In this document: piece after piece, positions 6,729-13,588 of the stretch
How the letters are laid out: each line of letters opens with the position of its first letter
How positions within the stretch are numbered: position 1 is the first letter of the stretch
NCBI GenBank assembly: GCA_945871335.1
Contig: CAMBWM010000038.1
Coordinates: 1-13,588, forward strand
DNA from: Polaromonas sp. YR568
GTDB lineage: Bacteria; Pseudomonadota; Gammaproteobacteria; Burkholderiales; Burkholderiaceae
Length of the DNA: 13,588 bases
Reading direction: 5' to 3'
The notes under the pieces: model-generated
What the model was told of the DNA's origin: nothing
The model's input: the letters and a program-made list of their open reading frames with translations, nothing else
Databases searched by the model: none
Made by a program: the position numbers and the translations under genes

Positions 6729-7994
6729 CTAAGCCGGCCCGCCGGTCAGCGCATCGTCAAGCACCTCGACCCAATGACGCACCGGCGTGGCCGTGCCGCT
6801 TTGCAAATGGGTGATGCAGCCAATGTTGGCTGAGACGATGGTGTCGGGCTTCAACTGCGCCAGGTTGGCCAGTTTGCGGTCGCGCAGCGCGTAAGACAGC
6901 TCGGGCTGCAACACCGAGTACGTGCCGGCTGAACCGCAGCACAGGTGCGCCTCGCAACTGACCACGTTGATCTTAAAACCCAGATCGCCCAAGTGTTTTT
7001 CAACGCCGCCGCGCAATTGCTGGCCATGCTGCAAGGTGCAGGGCGGGTGAAAAGTGATTTGCTGCGGCGGAGTGATTTGCAAGCGTTTGCGCAGCGCCGG
7101 CAGCAGATGAGGCACCAGGTCGGGCAGTAGCTCGCTCAGGTCGCGCGTGAGCTCACTCACGCGCTGCGCTTTGACGGCGTACAGGGGATCGCCCTGCAAT
7201 GCATGCCCATAGTCTTTGACCATGACGCCACAACCTGAGGCATTCATGACCAAGGCCTCAACCCCGGAGCCGGCCCCATTGGCCGCTTCGATGTGCGGCC
7301 ACCAGGCGTCGATGTTGCGGCGCATCTCGGCCTTGCCGCCCTCGTGGTCGTTGAGGTGGAACTTCACCGCGCCGCAGCAGCCGGCCTTGGCGGCCAACAC
7401 CACTTCGATGCCGGCAGCGTCGAGCACGCGTGCGGTGGCACTGTTGATGTTTGGCTGCATCGCCGGCTGCACGCAGCCCGCCAGCATCAGCACCTTGCGC
7501 GCGTGCTTGCGCACAGGCCACAGGCCAGCGTCTTGTGCGGCCGGTACTTTGTTTTTCAGGCTGGCCGGCAAGAGGCCGCGCACCGCCTGCCCGAGCTTCA
7601 TGGCCGGGGCAAACAAGGGCGAAGTCATCCCCTCCTTGAGCGCCCAGCGCACAGCGCTCTGGGCCAACGGTCGGGCCACGCGCTCATCCACCAGCTTGCG
7701 GCCGATATCCACCAGATGGCCGTAGTCCACGCCGCTCGGGCAGGTGCTTTCGCAGCTGCGGCAGGTCAGGCAGCGGTCCAGGTGCTGCTGCGTCTTGCGC
7801 GTCGGCGGCTGGCCTTCCAGCACTTGCTTGATGAGGTAGATTCGCCCGCGCGGGCCGTCGAGCTCATCGCCCAGCAGCTGGTAAGTCGGGCAAGTGGCGG
7901 TGCAAAAGCCGCAGTGCACGCACTTGCGCAAAATGGCTTCGGCGGCCAGGCCGTCAGCCGTGCCTTGAAATTCGGGGGCGAGATGGGTTTGCAT
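6729..7994 (-). CDS. glcF: Glycolate dehydrogenase iron-sulfur subunit
   Basis: Electron-transfer subunit of membrane-associated glycolate dehydrogenase (GlcDEF), which oxidises glycolate to glyoxylate and passes electrons to the respiratory chain. The product has 421 aa. Two N-terminal 4Fe-4S motifs are seen: CVHCGFCTATCP (C25, C28, C31, C35) and CLTCRSCESTCP (C75, C78, C81, C85). Two cysteine-rich CCG-type domains follow, with AGCVQPAMQPN, AGCCGAVKFH and, near the C-terminus, HLCCGSAGTYSVLQP. ATG 7994 is chosen over a TTG one codon upstream. It follows the YoaK-family gene by nine bases and shares its strand, so it is the distal gene of glcE-yoaK-glcF. No terminator is visible between it and convergent folB. 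Confidence 0.94.
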   Translation of the reverse strand: MQTHLAPEFQGTADGLAAEAILRKCVHCGFCTATCPTYQLLGDELDGPRGRIYLIKQVLEGQPPTRKTQQHLDRCLTCRSCESTCPSGVDYGHLVDIGRKLVDERVARPLAQSAVRWALKEGMTSPLFAPAMKLGQAVRGLLPASLKNKVPAAQDAGLWPVRKHARKVLMLAGCVQPAMQPNINSATARVLDAAGIEVVLAAKAGCCGAVKFHLNDHEGGKAEMRRNIDAWWPHIEAANGAGSGVEALVMNASGCGVMVKDYGHALQGDPLYAVKAQRVSELTRDLSELLPDLVPHLLPALRKRLQITPPQQITFHPPCTLQHGQQLRGGVEKHLGDLGFKINVVSCEAHLCCGSAGTYSVLQPELSYALRDRKLANLAQLKPDTIVSANIGCITHLQSGTATPVRHWVEVLDDALTGGPA

Positions 7995-8003
7995 CAAAAA
8001 CTC

Positions 8004-8774
8004 TCAGCGGTAAAAGGGGATGGCGACGCCGTGGCGTCGCCGGTAGCGCAAGCAGTCAGACCACAAAGGCGGCAATGACATGAGCAGCAACAAGCCGGCC
8101 ATGGGCAGCACCCACACAAAGCCCAGGAACTTGAAGCCGGCTGCGCCCACAATGCCCCCCGCCATGAACGCCCCCAGCAAAATGGCATACAGGCGCAACT
8201 TGATGCGGTCAGCCCGCACCCTCAACTGCGGCGGGCAGGAGGCCTGGTTCCAGTAAAGCAGCTTGCCCAGCTCAATGCCCATGTCGGTGATGACGCCGGT
8301 CATGTGCGTGGTGCGAATCTGCGAGGCCGATATTTTGCTCATCACCGCGTTTTGTAAGCCCATGGTGAAGGCCAGCACCAACACCGTCAGCGGTACAGCA
8401 AAAGGCGTTTGCCGGTTCAGCGTCGCGCCCATCAAACCGAACACCAGCAGCAAGCCGGCCTCCAGCAGCAAGGGCAGGGCGTATTCGCAGCGCAAGTGGT
8501 TCTGCCTGGCCCAGTTGACCAACAACGCCGTGCAAGCCGCGCCGACCACAAAGGCCAGCAAGGCACCCACCGAACCGACAGCAACCGTGATGCTGCCGAG
8601 CACCAGCATGTCAGAAATCATCGACGCAAAGCCGGTCATGTGCGAGGTGTACATGCCCACCACCAAAAAGCCGCCAGCGTTGATGGCGCCCGCATTAAAT
8701 GCCAGCAGCGCACCCAGCAGCCGGTTGGTACTGGCCGTGCGGTGCTGTCCAGCGAGGTGGCGCAAACGGCGCAT
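8004..8774 (-). CDS. YoaK/DUF1275 family membrane protein
   Basis: Predicted inner-membrane protein of 256 aa with about six hydrophobic segments and basic ends. It shows both signature repeats of the DUF1275/YoaK family: NAGAINAGGFLVVGMYTSHM followed by TG near residues 27-48, and the related TMGLQNAVMSKISASQIRTT then HMTGVITDMGIELG in the second half. The biochemical role of the family is not established. It starts five bases after the glcE stop and ends nine bases before the glcF start, so it lies inside the glycolate dehydrogenase transcript. This may point to a role in uptake of the substrate or in membrane organisation, but that is inference only. The ATG at 8772-8774 is the natural start; its Shine-Dalgarno is weak, consistent with coupling to glcE. 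Confidence 0.87.
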   Translation of the reverse strand: MRRLRHLAGQHRTASTNRLLGALLAFNAGAINAGGFLVVGMYTSHMTGFASMISDMLVLGSITVAVGSVGALLAFVVGAACTALLVNWARQNHLRCEYALPLLLEAGLLLVFGLMGATLNRQTPFAVPLTVLVLAFTMGLQNAVMSKISASQIRTTHMTGVITDMGIELGKLLYWNQASCPPQLRVRADRIKLRLYAILLGAFMAGGIVGAAGFKFLGFVWVLPMAGLLLLMSLPPLWSDCLRYRRRHGVAIPFYR

Positions 8775-8779
8775 ATGGC

Positions 8780-9976
8780 TTAGGCCGAGCCCAGTCGGCC
8801 AGTGGCAAAAATGCCGGCCGGATCAAACTGCTTTTGCAGCTCGCGCTGAATGCTTTGCTGAACCGGAGACAGCGGGGTGAACACGCCGCCCGCCTTGTCC
8901 GCTTCGCCGCGCGATGGTGAGGCACGAAACAGCGTTGCGTGACCACCTGCTTTTTGGGCCGCGTTGCGCAGCAGCGCTGCGGCATTGGCAGGCGCCCAGA
9001 CCCAACGCAAACCACCGTGCCACTCGATCAATGGTGATGACACCTCGGCTGGCAGCGCCAGCGCGGGCGTGGTTTGCGGCAGGCTCAAACGCCATAGGCA
9101 CAGATCGGCACGCAGGGCTTGCAAGGCGACCGGTGGCTCTTTGAAAAACGTCAAGGTTTGTTCACGGCAGGCGTTCCAGTCGGCGCCAGCTTGCGACCCG
9201 TCCATGCGCTGCACCTGCGCGCCCAGTGCCAGCGCATCGGACAGCATGCGCGGGCAGGCCGCCTCTACAGCGGCCACTGCGCCGCGCAAGCGCACAAACA
9301 GTGCGTCACGCGGCGGCTGCTCAGTGCTGTCGTGCACCCAGCAACTGGCATTCAAGGGCAGCGGTTGGCCGCCCCAGCGGTTGAGCAGGTCCAGCGCGCT
9401 TTGCTGACTCAGCCCGGCAAACCAAAGCGTGGCTTCGCTGGGCGCCACTGGCAAGACCTTGAGCGAGACCTCCAGCAGCACGCCCAGCGTGCCCAAAGAG
9501 CCGGCCAGCAGTCGCGAGACGTCATAGCCGGCGACATTCTTCATGACCTGGCCGCCAAAGGTCAACACCTCGCCGCGGCCGTTGATGAACTTGACGCCCA
9601 GAACAAAGTCACGCAGCGCGCCCACGCTGGCGCGGGCCGGGCCGCTCAGGCCGCTGGCCACCATGCCGCCCACCGTGGCCGCAGGGCCAAAATGCGGCGG
9701 CTCAAACGGCAGGCACTGGCCCTGGCTGGCCAACAATTCTTCGAGTTCGGTCAAAGGGGTGCCGGTACGCACAGTCACCACCAGCTCGCTAGGCTCGTAA
9801 CTGAGCACGCCGTGGTGACCGCTGATGTCCAGCAGTGCGCCGTTCAGCTTTTCGCCATAAAAATCTTTGCTGCCACCGCCGCGCACCCGCAAGCGCGTGC
9901 CCGCGGCCAAGGCCTGCTGCACTTGCGCGCGAAGTTGCACCGTCAAGTCGGCAGCGAAAGCGGTATCTGTAGCCAT
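8780..9976 (-). CDS. glcE: Glycolate dehydrogenase FAD-binding subunit
   Basis: FAD-binding subunit of glycolate dehydrogenase, about 398 aa. The N-terminal FAD_binding_4 region is clear: LRVRGGGSKDFYG (29-41), SYEPSELVVTVRTGTPLTEL (59-78), FGPAATVGGMVASGLSGPAR (96-115), VLGVKFINGRGEVLTFGG and MKNVAGYDVSRLLAGSLGTL (145-164). The C-terminal half is poorly conserved, as is usual for GlcE, ending PAGIFATGRLGSA. I prefer the ATG at 9976, ten codons inside an alternative ATG at 10006, because it has a GGGA just upstream and a more typical N-terminal length. The intervening codons carry no domain. It is the first gene of glcE-yoaK-glcF; the catalytic glcD is neither upstream nor elsewhere in the window. 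Confidence 0.92.
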   Translation of the reverse strand: MATDTAFAADLTVQLRAQVQQALAAGTRLRVRGGGSKDFYGEKLNGALLDISGHHGVLSYEPSELVVTVRTGTPLTELEELLASQGQCLPFEPPHFGPAATVGGMVASGLSGPARASVGALRDFVLGVKFINGRGEVLTFGGQVMKNVAGYDVSRLLAGSLGTLGVLLEVSLKVLPVAPSEATLWFAGLSQQSALDLLNRWGGQPLPLNASCWVHDSTEQPPRDALFVRLRGAVAAVEAACPRMLSDALALGAQVQRMDGSQAGADWNACREQTLTFFKEPPVALQALRADLCLWRLSLPQTTPALALPAEVSSPLIEWHGGLRWVWAPANAAALLRNAAQKAGGHATLFRASPSRGEADKAGGVFTPLSPVQQSIQRELQKQFDPAGIFATGRLGSA

Positions 9977-10059
9977 GATCCCGATGGTACGCGCCGGGGA
10001 GTGCATTGGTTTTGAATTTTTTGAACAGCGCTTGTGTGAATATTGCGGTGACTGCGCTG

Positions 10060-10995
10060 TCAGTGCGGGGCATCACCGCCCTCAAAAAAATGAACTGGCA
10101 AGCCTTCCACCTCCACACGCATGGCAAAAACGCAGCCCGAGTCAGGCAAGGCAACAAGCTCTGCGGCCGGTCGCTCGCGGCTGGCGCTGGTGACATACAG
10201 CGTTTTCAAATCTTCACCGCCCAAGCAGGGCATGGTCGGGCACAAGGCCGGCAAGGGCCACTCCCCAAGCTGTTGGCCATCAGGAGAGAGTTGCAGCACG
10301 CGCCCGCCTTCAAACATGGCCACCCAGTAATTACCGTTTGAATCGACCGTCGCACCATCAGGCCGCCCGCCATAACCGCCGTTGCCCGGAAGACCCGGCT
10401 GCCAGTGCGCCGGCTTGCCCGGCCAGCTGGCAAACACGCGCGGCCGGCTCAAGGTGTTGCTGGCGGCGTCCCAGTCCCAGGCGCGGATGGTGTGGCCAGG
10501 AGTGTCAGCCCAGTAAAGTGTTCGCGCATCGGGCGACCAGGCCAGGCCGTTGCCGGTGGTGGCTTCACAGGCCTTGGTTTGCAGCAGCGGCGCCGGTCCG
10601 CGGCAGTCGAGCGACCACAGTTGCGCCGCTTTGGCGTCGCGCGGTTCGTGAATCGTGCCGCTCCAGAAGCGCCCCAGTGGGTCGGCCTTGCCGTCGTTAA
10701 AGCGCATGGTTGCCGTGTCGTAAGGTGCCGCAACGATCTGCGAAAGTTCGCCTCCCCACACCGGCGCCCGGTAAATTCCGCTGCGCAGTGCCACCACCAG
10801 CCCGCCGCCGCTCGCCGGCGCAATGCAGCCGGGGTCTTCAGTCATGGGCCAGCTTTCAATCTGCCGCCGGGTCACGTCCATGCGCATCAAGAGACGGGCG
10901 GGAATATCGATCCAATAAAGACGCGCCTCATGCGGGTGCCAGAAAGGGGATTCACCGAGATCATTCGGTACGGGTGTCACGGTGTGCCAGGTCAT
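10060..10995 (-). CDS. SMP-30/gluconolactonase/LRE family protein
   Basis: Six-bladed beta-propeller hydrolase family of 311 aa; members hydrolyse sugar or other lactones using one divalent metal ion. The expected metal ligands are visible: E15 (LGESPFWHP), N100 with D101 (MRFNDGK), N149 (TTGNGLAWSPD) and D213 (RPDGATVD). YWADTPGHTIRAWDWD is a typical blade. Residues about 193-210 form a Gly/Pro-rich insertion (HWQPGLPGNGGYGG). ATG 10995 gives the standard N-terminus; an in-frame ATG at 11088 would place the amt terminator inside the coding sequence and is rejected. No signal peptide is seen, so it is probably cytoplasmic. No Shine-Dalgarno is evident, and the start lies only 17 bases past the terminator's T-tract. 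It ends 83 bases before glcE on the same strand. The substrate is unknown. Confidence 0.88.
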   Translation of the reverse strand: MTWHTVTPVPNDLGESPFWHPHEARLYWIDIPARLLMRMDVTRRQIESWPMTEDPGCIAPASGGGLVVALRSGIYRAPVWGGELSQIVAAPYDTATMRFNDGKADPLGRFWSGTIHEPRDAKAAQLWSLDCRGPAPLLQTKACEATTGNGLAWSPDARTLYWADTPGHTIRAWDWDAASNTLSRPRVFASWPGKPAHWQPGLPGNGGYGGRPDGATVDSNGNYWVAMFEGGRVLQLSPDGQQLGEWPLPALCPTMPCLGGEDLKTLYVTSASRERPAAELVALPDSGCVFAMRVEVEGLPVHFFEGGDAPH

Positions 10996-11012
10996 GCAGG
11001 AACTGTAGCGGT

Positions 11013-11045
11013 AAAAAAAAGCCCGCCGGTTTGAACCGGCGGGCT
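11013..11045 (-). terminator. Intrinsic terminator of glnK-amt
   Basis: A perfect 12-bp inverted repeat (11020-11031 with 11034-11045; left arm on + strand AGCCCGCCGGTT) is followed, reading leftwards on the minus strand, by eight T (A run at 11013-11020 on +). It is a textbook rho-independent terminator oriented for the leftward amt gene, whose stop is 80 bases upstream. The innermost pairs probably open to form the loop. A weaker 7-bp hairpin without T-tract (11079-11085 with 11099-11105) sits between it and the amt stop. Confidence 0.92.
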
Positions 11046-11124
11046 GAACATCCAAAGGAGACTCTCTTGCTTCAATCAGCCGGCGCACCCTGACAGCACG
11101 CCGGCATGGGAGGGGTTTGACGGA

Positions 11125-12666
11125 TCAGCGGTTGTACGCTGTCTCGCCGTGGGAGGTGATGTCCAGACCTTCGCGCTCGTCTTCTTCAGACACACGCAGA
11201 CCGATGGTCAAATCCACAATTTTGTAGGCTATGAAGGACACCACGCCCGACCAGACCACCGTGATGAACACAGCCTTGGCTTGTGTCCAGACCTGTGCGG
11301 CGATCGAGTAGTCAGCCGCTGTGACGACGGTGGCTGTAACCCAGTCAGCCACGTAGCCGGGGCCGCCCAGGCTTGGCGAATTGAACACGCCTGTGAGCAG
11401 TGCGCCCAGGATGCCGCCGATGCCGTGCACGCCGAAGACGTCCAGCGTGTCGTCTGCACCCAGCATTTTCTTCAGGCCATTGACACCCCAGAGGCAGGCG
11501 AAACCAGCAAGGAAGCCGATGATCAGACCGCCACCGATGCCAACGTTGCCTGCTGCCGGCGTGATGGCCACCAGACCAGCAACCGCACCTGAGGCAGCAC
11601 CCAGCATCGAAGCCTTGCCGCGCATCAGCGCTTCACCGACGCACCAGGCCAGCACAGCTGCCGCCGTGGCACCCAAGGTGTTGATGAAGGCCAGGGCGGC
11701 AAAGCCATTGGCTTCCAGTGCAGAGCCGGCGTTGAAACCGAACCAGCCCACCCACAGCAGCGCCGAACCGACCATGGTCAATGTCAGGCTGTGAGGCGCC
11801 ATGGCTTCCTTGCCGTAACCGATGCGCTTGCCCAACATGTAGGCACCGACCAGACCGGCCACAGCGGCGTTGATGTGCACGACGGTGCCGCCGGCAAAGT
11901 CCAGCGCGCCCGACTGCCAGATGTAACCGGCTTTGGCGTTCATCGCGTCAACCACTTCTTTGCCGGTGTAGGCGTCAGGGCCCATCCAGAACCAGACCAT
12001 GTGGGCGATCGGTGCGTAGCTGAAGGTAAACCAGAGCACCATGAACAGCAGCACGGCGGAGAACTTCATGCGCTCAGCGAAGGCGCCGACGATCAGCGCG
12101 CAGGTGATACCGGCAAACGTGGCCTGGAAAGCGGCAAAAACGATCTCGGGAATAACCACGCCCTTGCTGAAAGTGGCAGCGTTGGCAAATGTGCCAGCAG
12201 CGTTGTCCCAGACACCGGCCATCATCAATCGGTCAAAGCCGCCGAAGAAGGCATTGCCCTCGGTGAAAGCCAGGCTGTATCCGTAGATGAACCACAGCAC
12301 TACGATCATCGAGAACGTGACCATGACCTGCATCAGCACGGACAGCATGTTTTTGCTGCGCACCAGGCCGCCGTAAAACAGGGCCAGGCCCGGGATGGTC
12401 ATAAGTATGACCAGGATGGTGGAGACCATCATCCAGCCGGTGTCGCCTTTGTTAGGGACCAAGACTGGTGCGGCCGGGGCCGCGGGTGCAGCAGCCGGAG
12501 CAGCTGCGGCCGTTGCGGCAGCGGCAGCAGCCGGCGCAGCAGCGTCAGCCGCTTTGGCTTCGGCGGGTGCAGCAACTGCCGGAGCAGCTGCCGGGGCTTG
12601 CGCCATGACGGCGCCGGAAGTCAACAAACTCAACCCGAGGGCGAGGCTAGCAAGTAGTTTTTTCAT
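11125..12666 (-). CDS. amtB: Ammonium transporter (Amt/AmtB)
   Basis: Trimeric inner-membrane ammonium channel, 513 aa. A signal peptide (residues 1-22, MKKLLASLALGLSLLTSGAV then MA) precedes an Ala/Pro-rich stretch to about residue 67 and then the 11-helix Amt core. Core hallmarks are GDTGWMMVSTILV (74-86), FYGGLVRSKN, ERMKFSAVLLF, D256 with the first pore histidine H264 (ALDFAGGTVVHIN) and the second pore histidine H414 (FGVHGIGG). The 150-residue spacing equals E. coli H168-H318. The C-terminal tail SEEDEREGLDITSHGETAYN contains the conserved region that contacts GlnK. ATG 12666 is chosen for the signal peptide; the frame is open further upstream only through overlap with glnK. It follows glnK by 34 bases and so shares the predicted sigma-54 promoter. 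Confidence 0.95.
   Translation of the reverse strand: MKKLLASLALGLSLLTSGAVMAQAPAAAPAVAAPAEAKAADAAAPAAAAAATAAAAPAAAPAAPAAPVLVPNKGDTGWMMVSTILVILMTIPGLALFYGGLVRSKNMLSVLMQVMVTFSMIVVLWFIYGYSLAFTEGNAFFGGFDRLMMAGVWDNAAGTFANAATFSKGVVIPEIVFAAFQATFAGITCALIVGAFAERMKFSAVLLFMVLWFTFSYAPIAHMVWFWMGPDAYTGKEVVDAMNAKAGYIWQSGALDFAGGTVVHINAAVAGLVGAYMLGKRIGYGKEAMAPHSLTLTMVGSALLWVGWFGFNAGSALEANGFAALAFINTLGATAAAVLAWCVGEALMRGKASMLGAASGAVAGLVAITPAAGNVGIGGGLIIGFLAGFACLWGVNGLKKMLGADDTLDVFGVHGIGGILGALLTGVFNSPSLGGPGYVADWVTATVVTAADYSIAAQVWTQAKAVFITVVWSGVVSFIAYKIVDLTIGLRVSEEDEREGLDITSHGETAYNR
12466..12597 (-). repeat. Low-complexity Ala/Pro-rich tract in amtB
   Basis: Degenerate GCN/CCN codon repeats encode residues about 24-67 of the ammonium transporter, almost entirely Ala and Pro with a few Glu, Lys, Asp, Val and Thr. 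The tract lies between the predicted signal-peptide cleavage site and the first core helix, so it should form a flexible periplasmic extension of the mature N-terminus. Its repetitive codons make it prone to length variation. Confidence 0.8.
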
Positions 12667-12700
12667 GTCAGATTTCTCTTTGAGGGTGGAGGCTGAAACT

Positions 12701-13075
<375 letters not shown>

Positions 13076-13116
13076 TCACCGCGCCTGCCAGTTTGGAAAG
13101 ATGTGCAGTTTTTTAA

Positions 13117-13132
13117 TGCACAGAGCATGCCA
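13117..13132 (-). promoter_or_regulatory. Sigma-54 (-24/-12) promoter of glnK-amtB
   Basis: Read on the minus strand the sequence is TGGCATGCTCTGTGCA. It matches the sigma-54 consensus (TGGCACG, 4 bases, TTGCA) except at two positions, and it has the obligatory GG and GC doublets separated by exactly ten bases (13131-13130 and 13119-13118). The predicted transcription start is near 13106, giving a leader of about 67 nt before glnK. Orientation, position and the downstream genes all fit a nitrogen-regulated promoter. Confidence 0.72.
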
Positions 13133-13211
13133 CCTAGATACCCCCTCCTTGCGCTTATAAAAACAGCAAATAGGGCACAAGAGGTGCATACTAAATACCT
13201 CTTTCATGCGC

Positions 13212-13228
13212 GGCACCAAATCCGTGCA
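13212..13228. promoter_or_regulatory. NtrC-like binding site, proximal
   Basis: The dyad GGCACCAAATCCGTGCA has GCAC and GTGC arms separated by seven bases, the spacing of the NtrC consensus (TGCACC, 5 bases, GGTGCA). Its centre, 13220, is about 114 bases upstream of the predicted sigma-54 start. This is close to the enhancer distance known for E. coli glnAp2. Confidence 0.55.
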
Positions 13229-13236
13229 CACAAACG

Positions 13237-13253
13237 TGCGCCAAAACGGTGCG
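13237..13253. promoter_or_regulatory. NtrC-like binding site, distal
   Basis: The dyad TGCGCCAAAACGGTGCG matches the NtrC consensus arms TGCACC/GGTGCA with one change in each and the correct five-base centre. Its centre, 13245, is 25 bases from the proximal site, about -139 from the predicted glnK start and 30 bases before the comM start codon. Two tandem dyads at this distance resemble a classical NtrC enhancer. Confidence 0.55.
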
Positions 13254-13274
13254 CCAACCGGGACAGATTTCAGT

Positions 13275-13588
13275 ATGAGCTTATCTTTAGTGCACAGCCG
13301 GACACTGCTGGGTCTGCAGGCCAGGCCGGTCACCGTCGAGGTTCATTTGGCCAACGGGCTGCCCAGCTTCACCTTGGTGGGGCTGGCAGAGACCGAAGTC
13401 AAAGAGGCGCGCGAGCGGGTGCGCTCGGCTATACAAAATAGCGGGTTGGAGTTTCCGGGCAACAAACGCATCACCGTCAACCTGGCGCCGGCCGATCTGC
13501 CCAAAGACTCGGGCCGCTTTGACCTGCCGATTGCCCTGGGCATTCTGGCGGCCAGCGGGCAAATAGATGGCGCCAAGCTGGCAGGCTT
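13275..13588 (+). CDS. comM: ComM/YifB family AAA+ protein, N-terminal part
   Basis: First 104 residues of a YifB/ComM-type Mg-chelatase-like ATPase. ComM is known as a hexameric helicase that promotes branch migration in natural transformation. The N-terminus MSLSLVHSRTLLGL, then VTVEVHLANGLPSFTLVGLA, VKEARERVRSAIQNSG, ITVNLAPADLPKDSGRFDLP and IALGILAASGQI, follows the conserved ComM N-terminal (Lon-like) domain closely. The AAA+ core with Walker motifs would be beyond the window edge. The ATG at 13275-13277 is supported by this alignment to the family N-terminus; the Shine-Dalgarno (GGGA) is rather distant. It is divergent from glnK across 235 bp that also hold the predicted NtrC sites. Confidence 0.93.
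   Translation, partial: MSLSLVHSRTLLGLQARPVTVEVHLANGLPSFTLVGLAETEVKEARERVRSAIQNSGLEFPGNKRITVNLAPADLPKDSGRFDLPIALGILAASGQIDGAKLAG

Noticed and set aside
9119..10015. 298-codon open frame on the + strand opposite glcE
   Set aside because: Its translation is rich in His, Gln, Arg and Ala with no domain-like pattern, and it mirrors a clear GlcE coding sequence. It is a typical antisense shadow in GC-rich DNA.
10996..11088. Upstream in-frame start for the SMP-30 protein at 11088
   Set aside because: It would place the perfect terminator hairpin and its T-tract inside the coding region and add an N-terminus without family resemblance.
11079..11105. Second hairpin (7-bp arms GCCGGCG/CGCCGGC) after amtB as a separate terminator
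   Set aside because: It has a 13-base loop and no T-tract. The strong terminator at 11013-11045 suffices.
11791..12657. 288-codon open frame on the + strand opposite amtB
   Set aside because: It is His/Gln/Gly-rich and ends in Ser/Arg/Gly repeats that are the complement of the Ala-rich tract. The Amt frame on the other strand is unmistakable.
13175..13188. A third GCAC/GTGC dyad in the glnK-comM region, proposed as an NtrC site
   Set aside because: The arms are five bases apart instead of seven, so the half-sites would not be in the canonical register. At most it is an isolated half-site.

Overview
The window reads as ordinary chromosome from a GC-rich betaproteobacterium, most likely Burkholderiales and probably Comamonadaceae (Polaromonas/Rhodoferax-like). 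This placement rests on protein sequence character and gene neighbourhoods (alr next to lplT, a pteridine-reductase-like SDR next to folB, glnK-amt next to comM) and is inference, not a database result. Both edges cut genes: alr at the left and comM at the right. I see no rRNA, tRNA, CRISPR array, insertion sequence or prophage gene.

Layout. 1-527 (-) is the N-terminal part of alanine racemase. It is divergent from 703-2894 (+), where a lysophospholipid-transporter-like MFS protein (lplT) is coupled through TGATG to an EamA/DMT permease. Convergent to these, 2891-5282 (-) is a two-gene unit: a small secreted protein with an oxidoreductase molybdopterin-binding-like fold but no cysteine, overlapping a membrane hybrid histidine kinase. 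An AT-rich intergenic region (about 5270-5345) lies upstream of it. 5568-6724 (+) is a folate/pterin pair: a pteridine-reductase-type SDR (folM-like) sharing one base with folB. Convergent to it, 6729-9976 (-) is a tight glcE - YoaK/DUF1275 membrane protein - glcF cluster without glcD. 10060-10995 (-) is an SMP-30/gluconolactonase-family protein. 11125-13039 (-) is the nitrogen operon glnK-amt, ended by a strong intrinsic terminator at 11013-11045. The 235-bp region between glnK and comM (+, from 13275) carries a -24/-12 sigma-54 promoter candidate and two NtrC-like dyads placed at enhancer distance.

How the genes work together. glnK-amt is a classic nitrogen-limitation module: ammonium channel, PII regulator and apparent NtrC/sigma-54 control. 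glcE/glcF supply two of the three glycolate dehydrogenase subunits. The SDR and FolB both act on reduced pterins. The secreted cysteine-less protein and the hybrid kinase probably form a periplasmic sensor plus transducer. That pair is the least conventional item here and my best candidate for something under-described. The rest is mostly housekeeping, and I do not claim a wholly new system.
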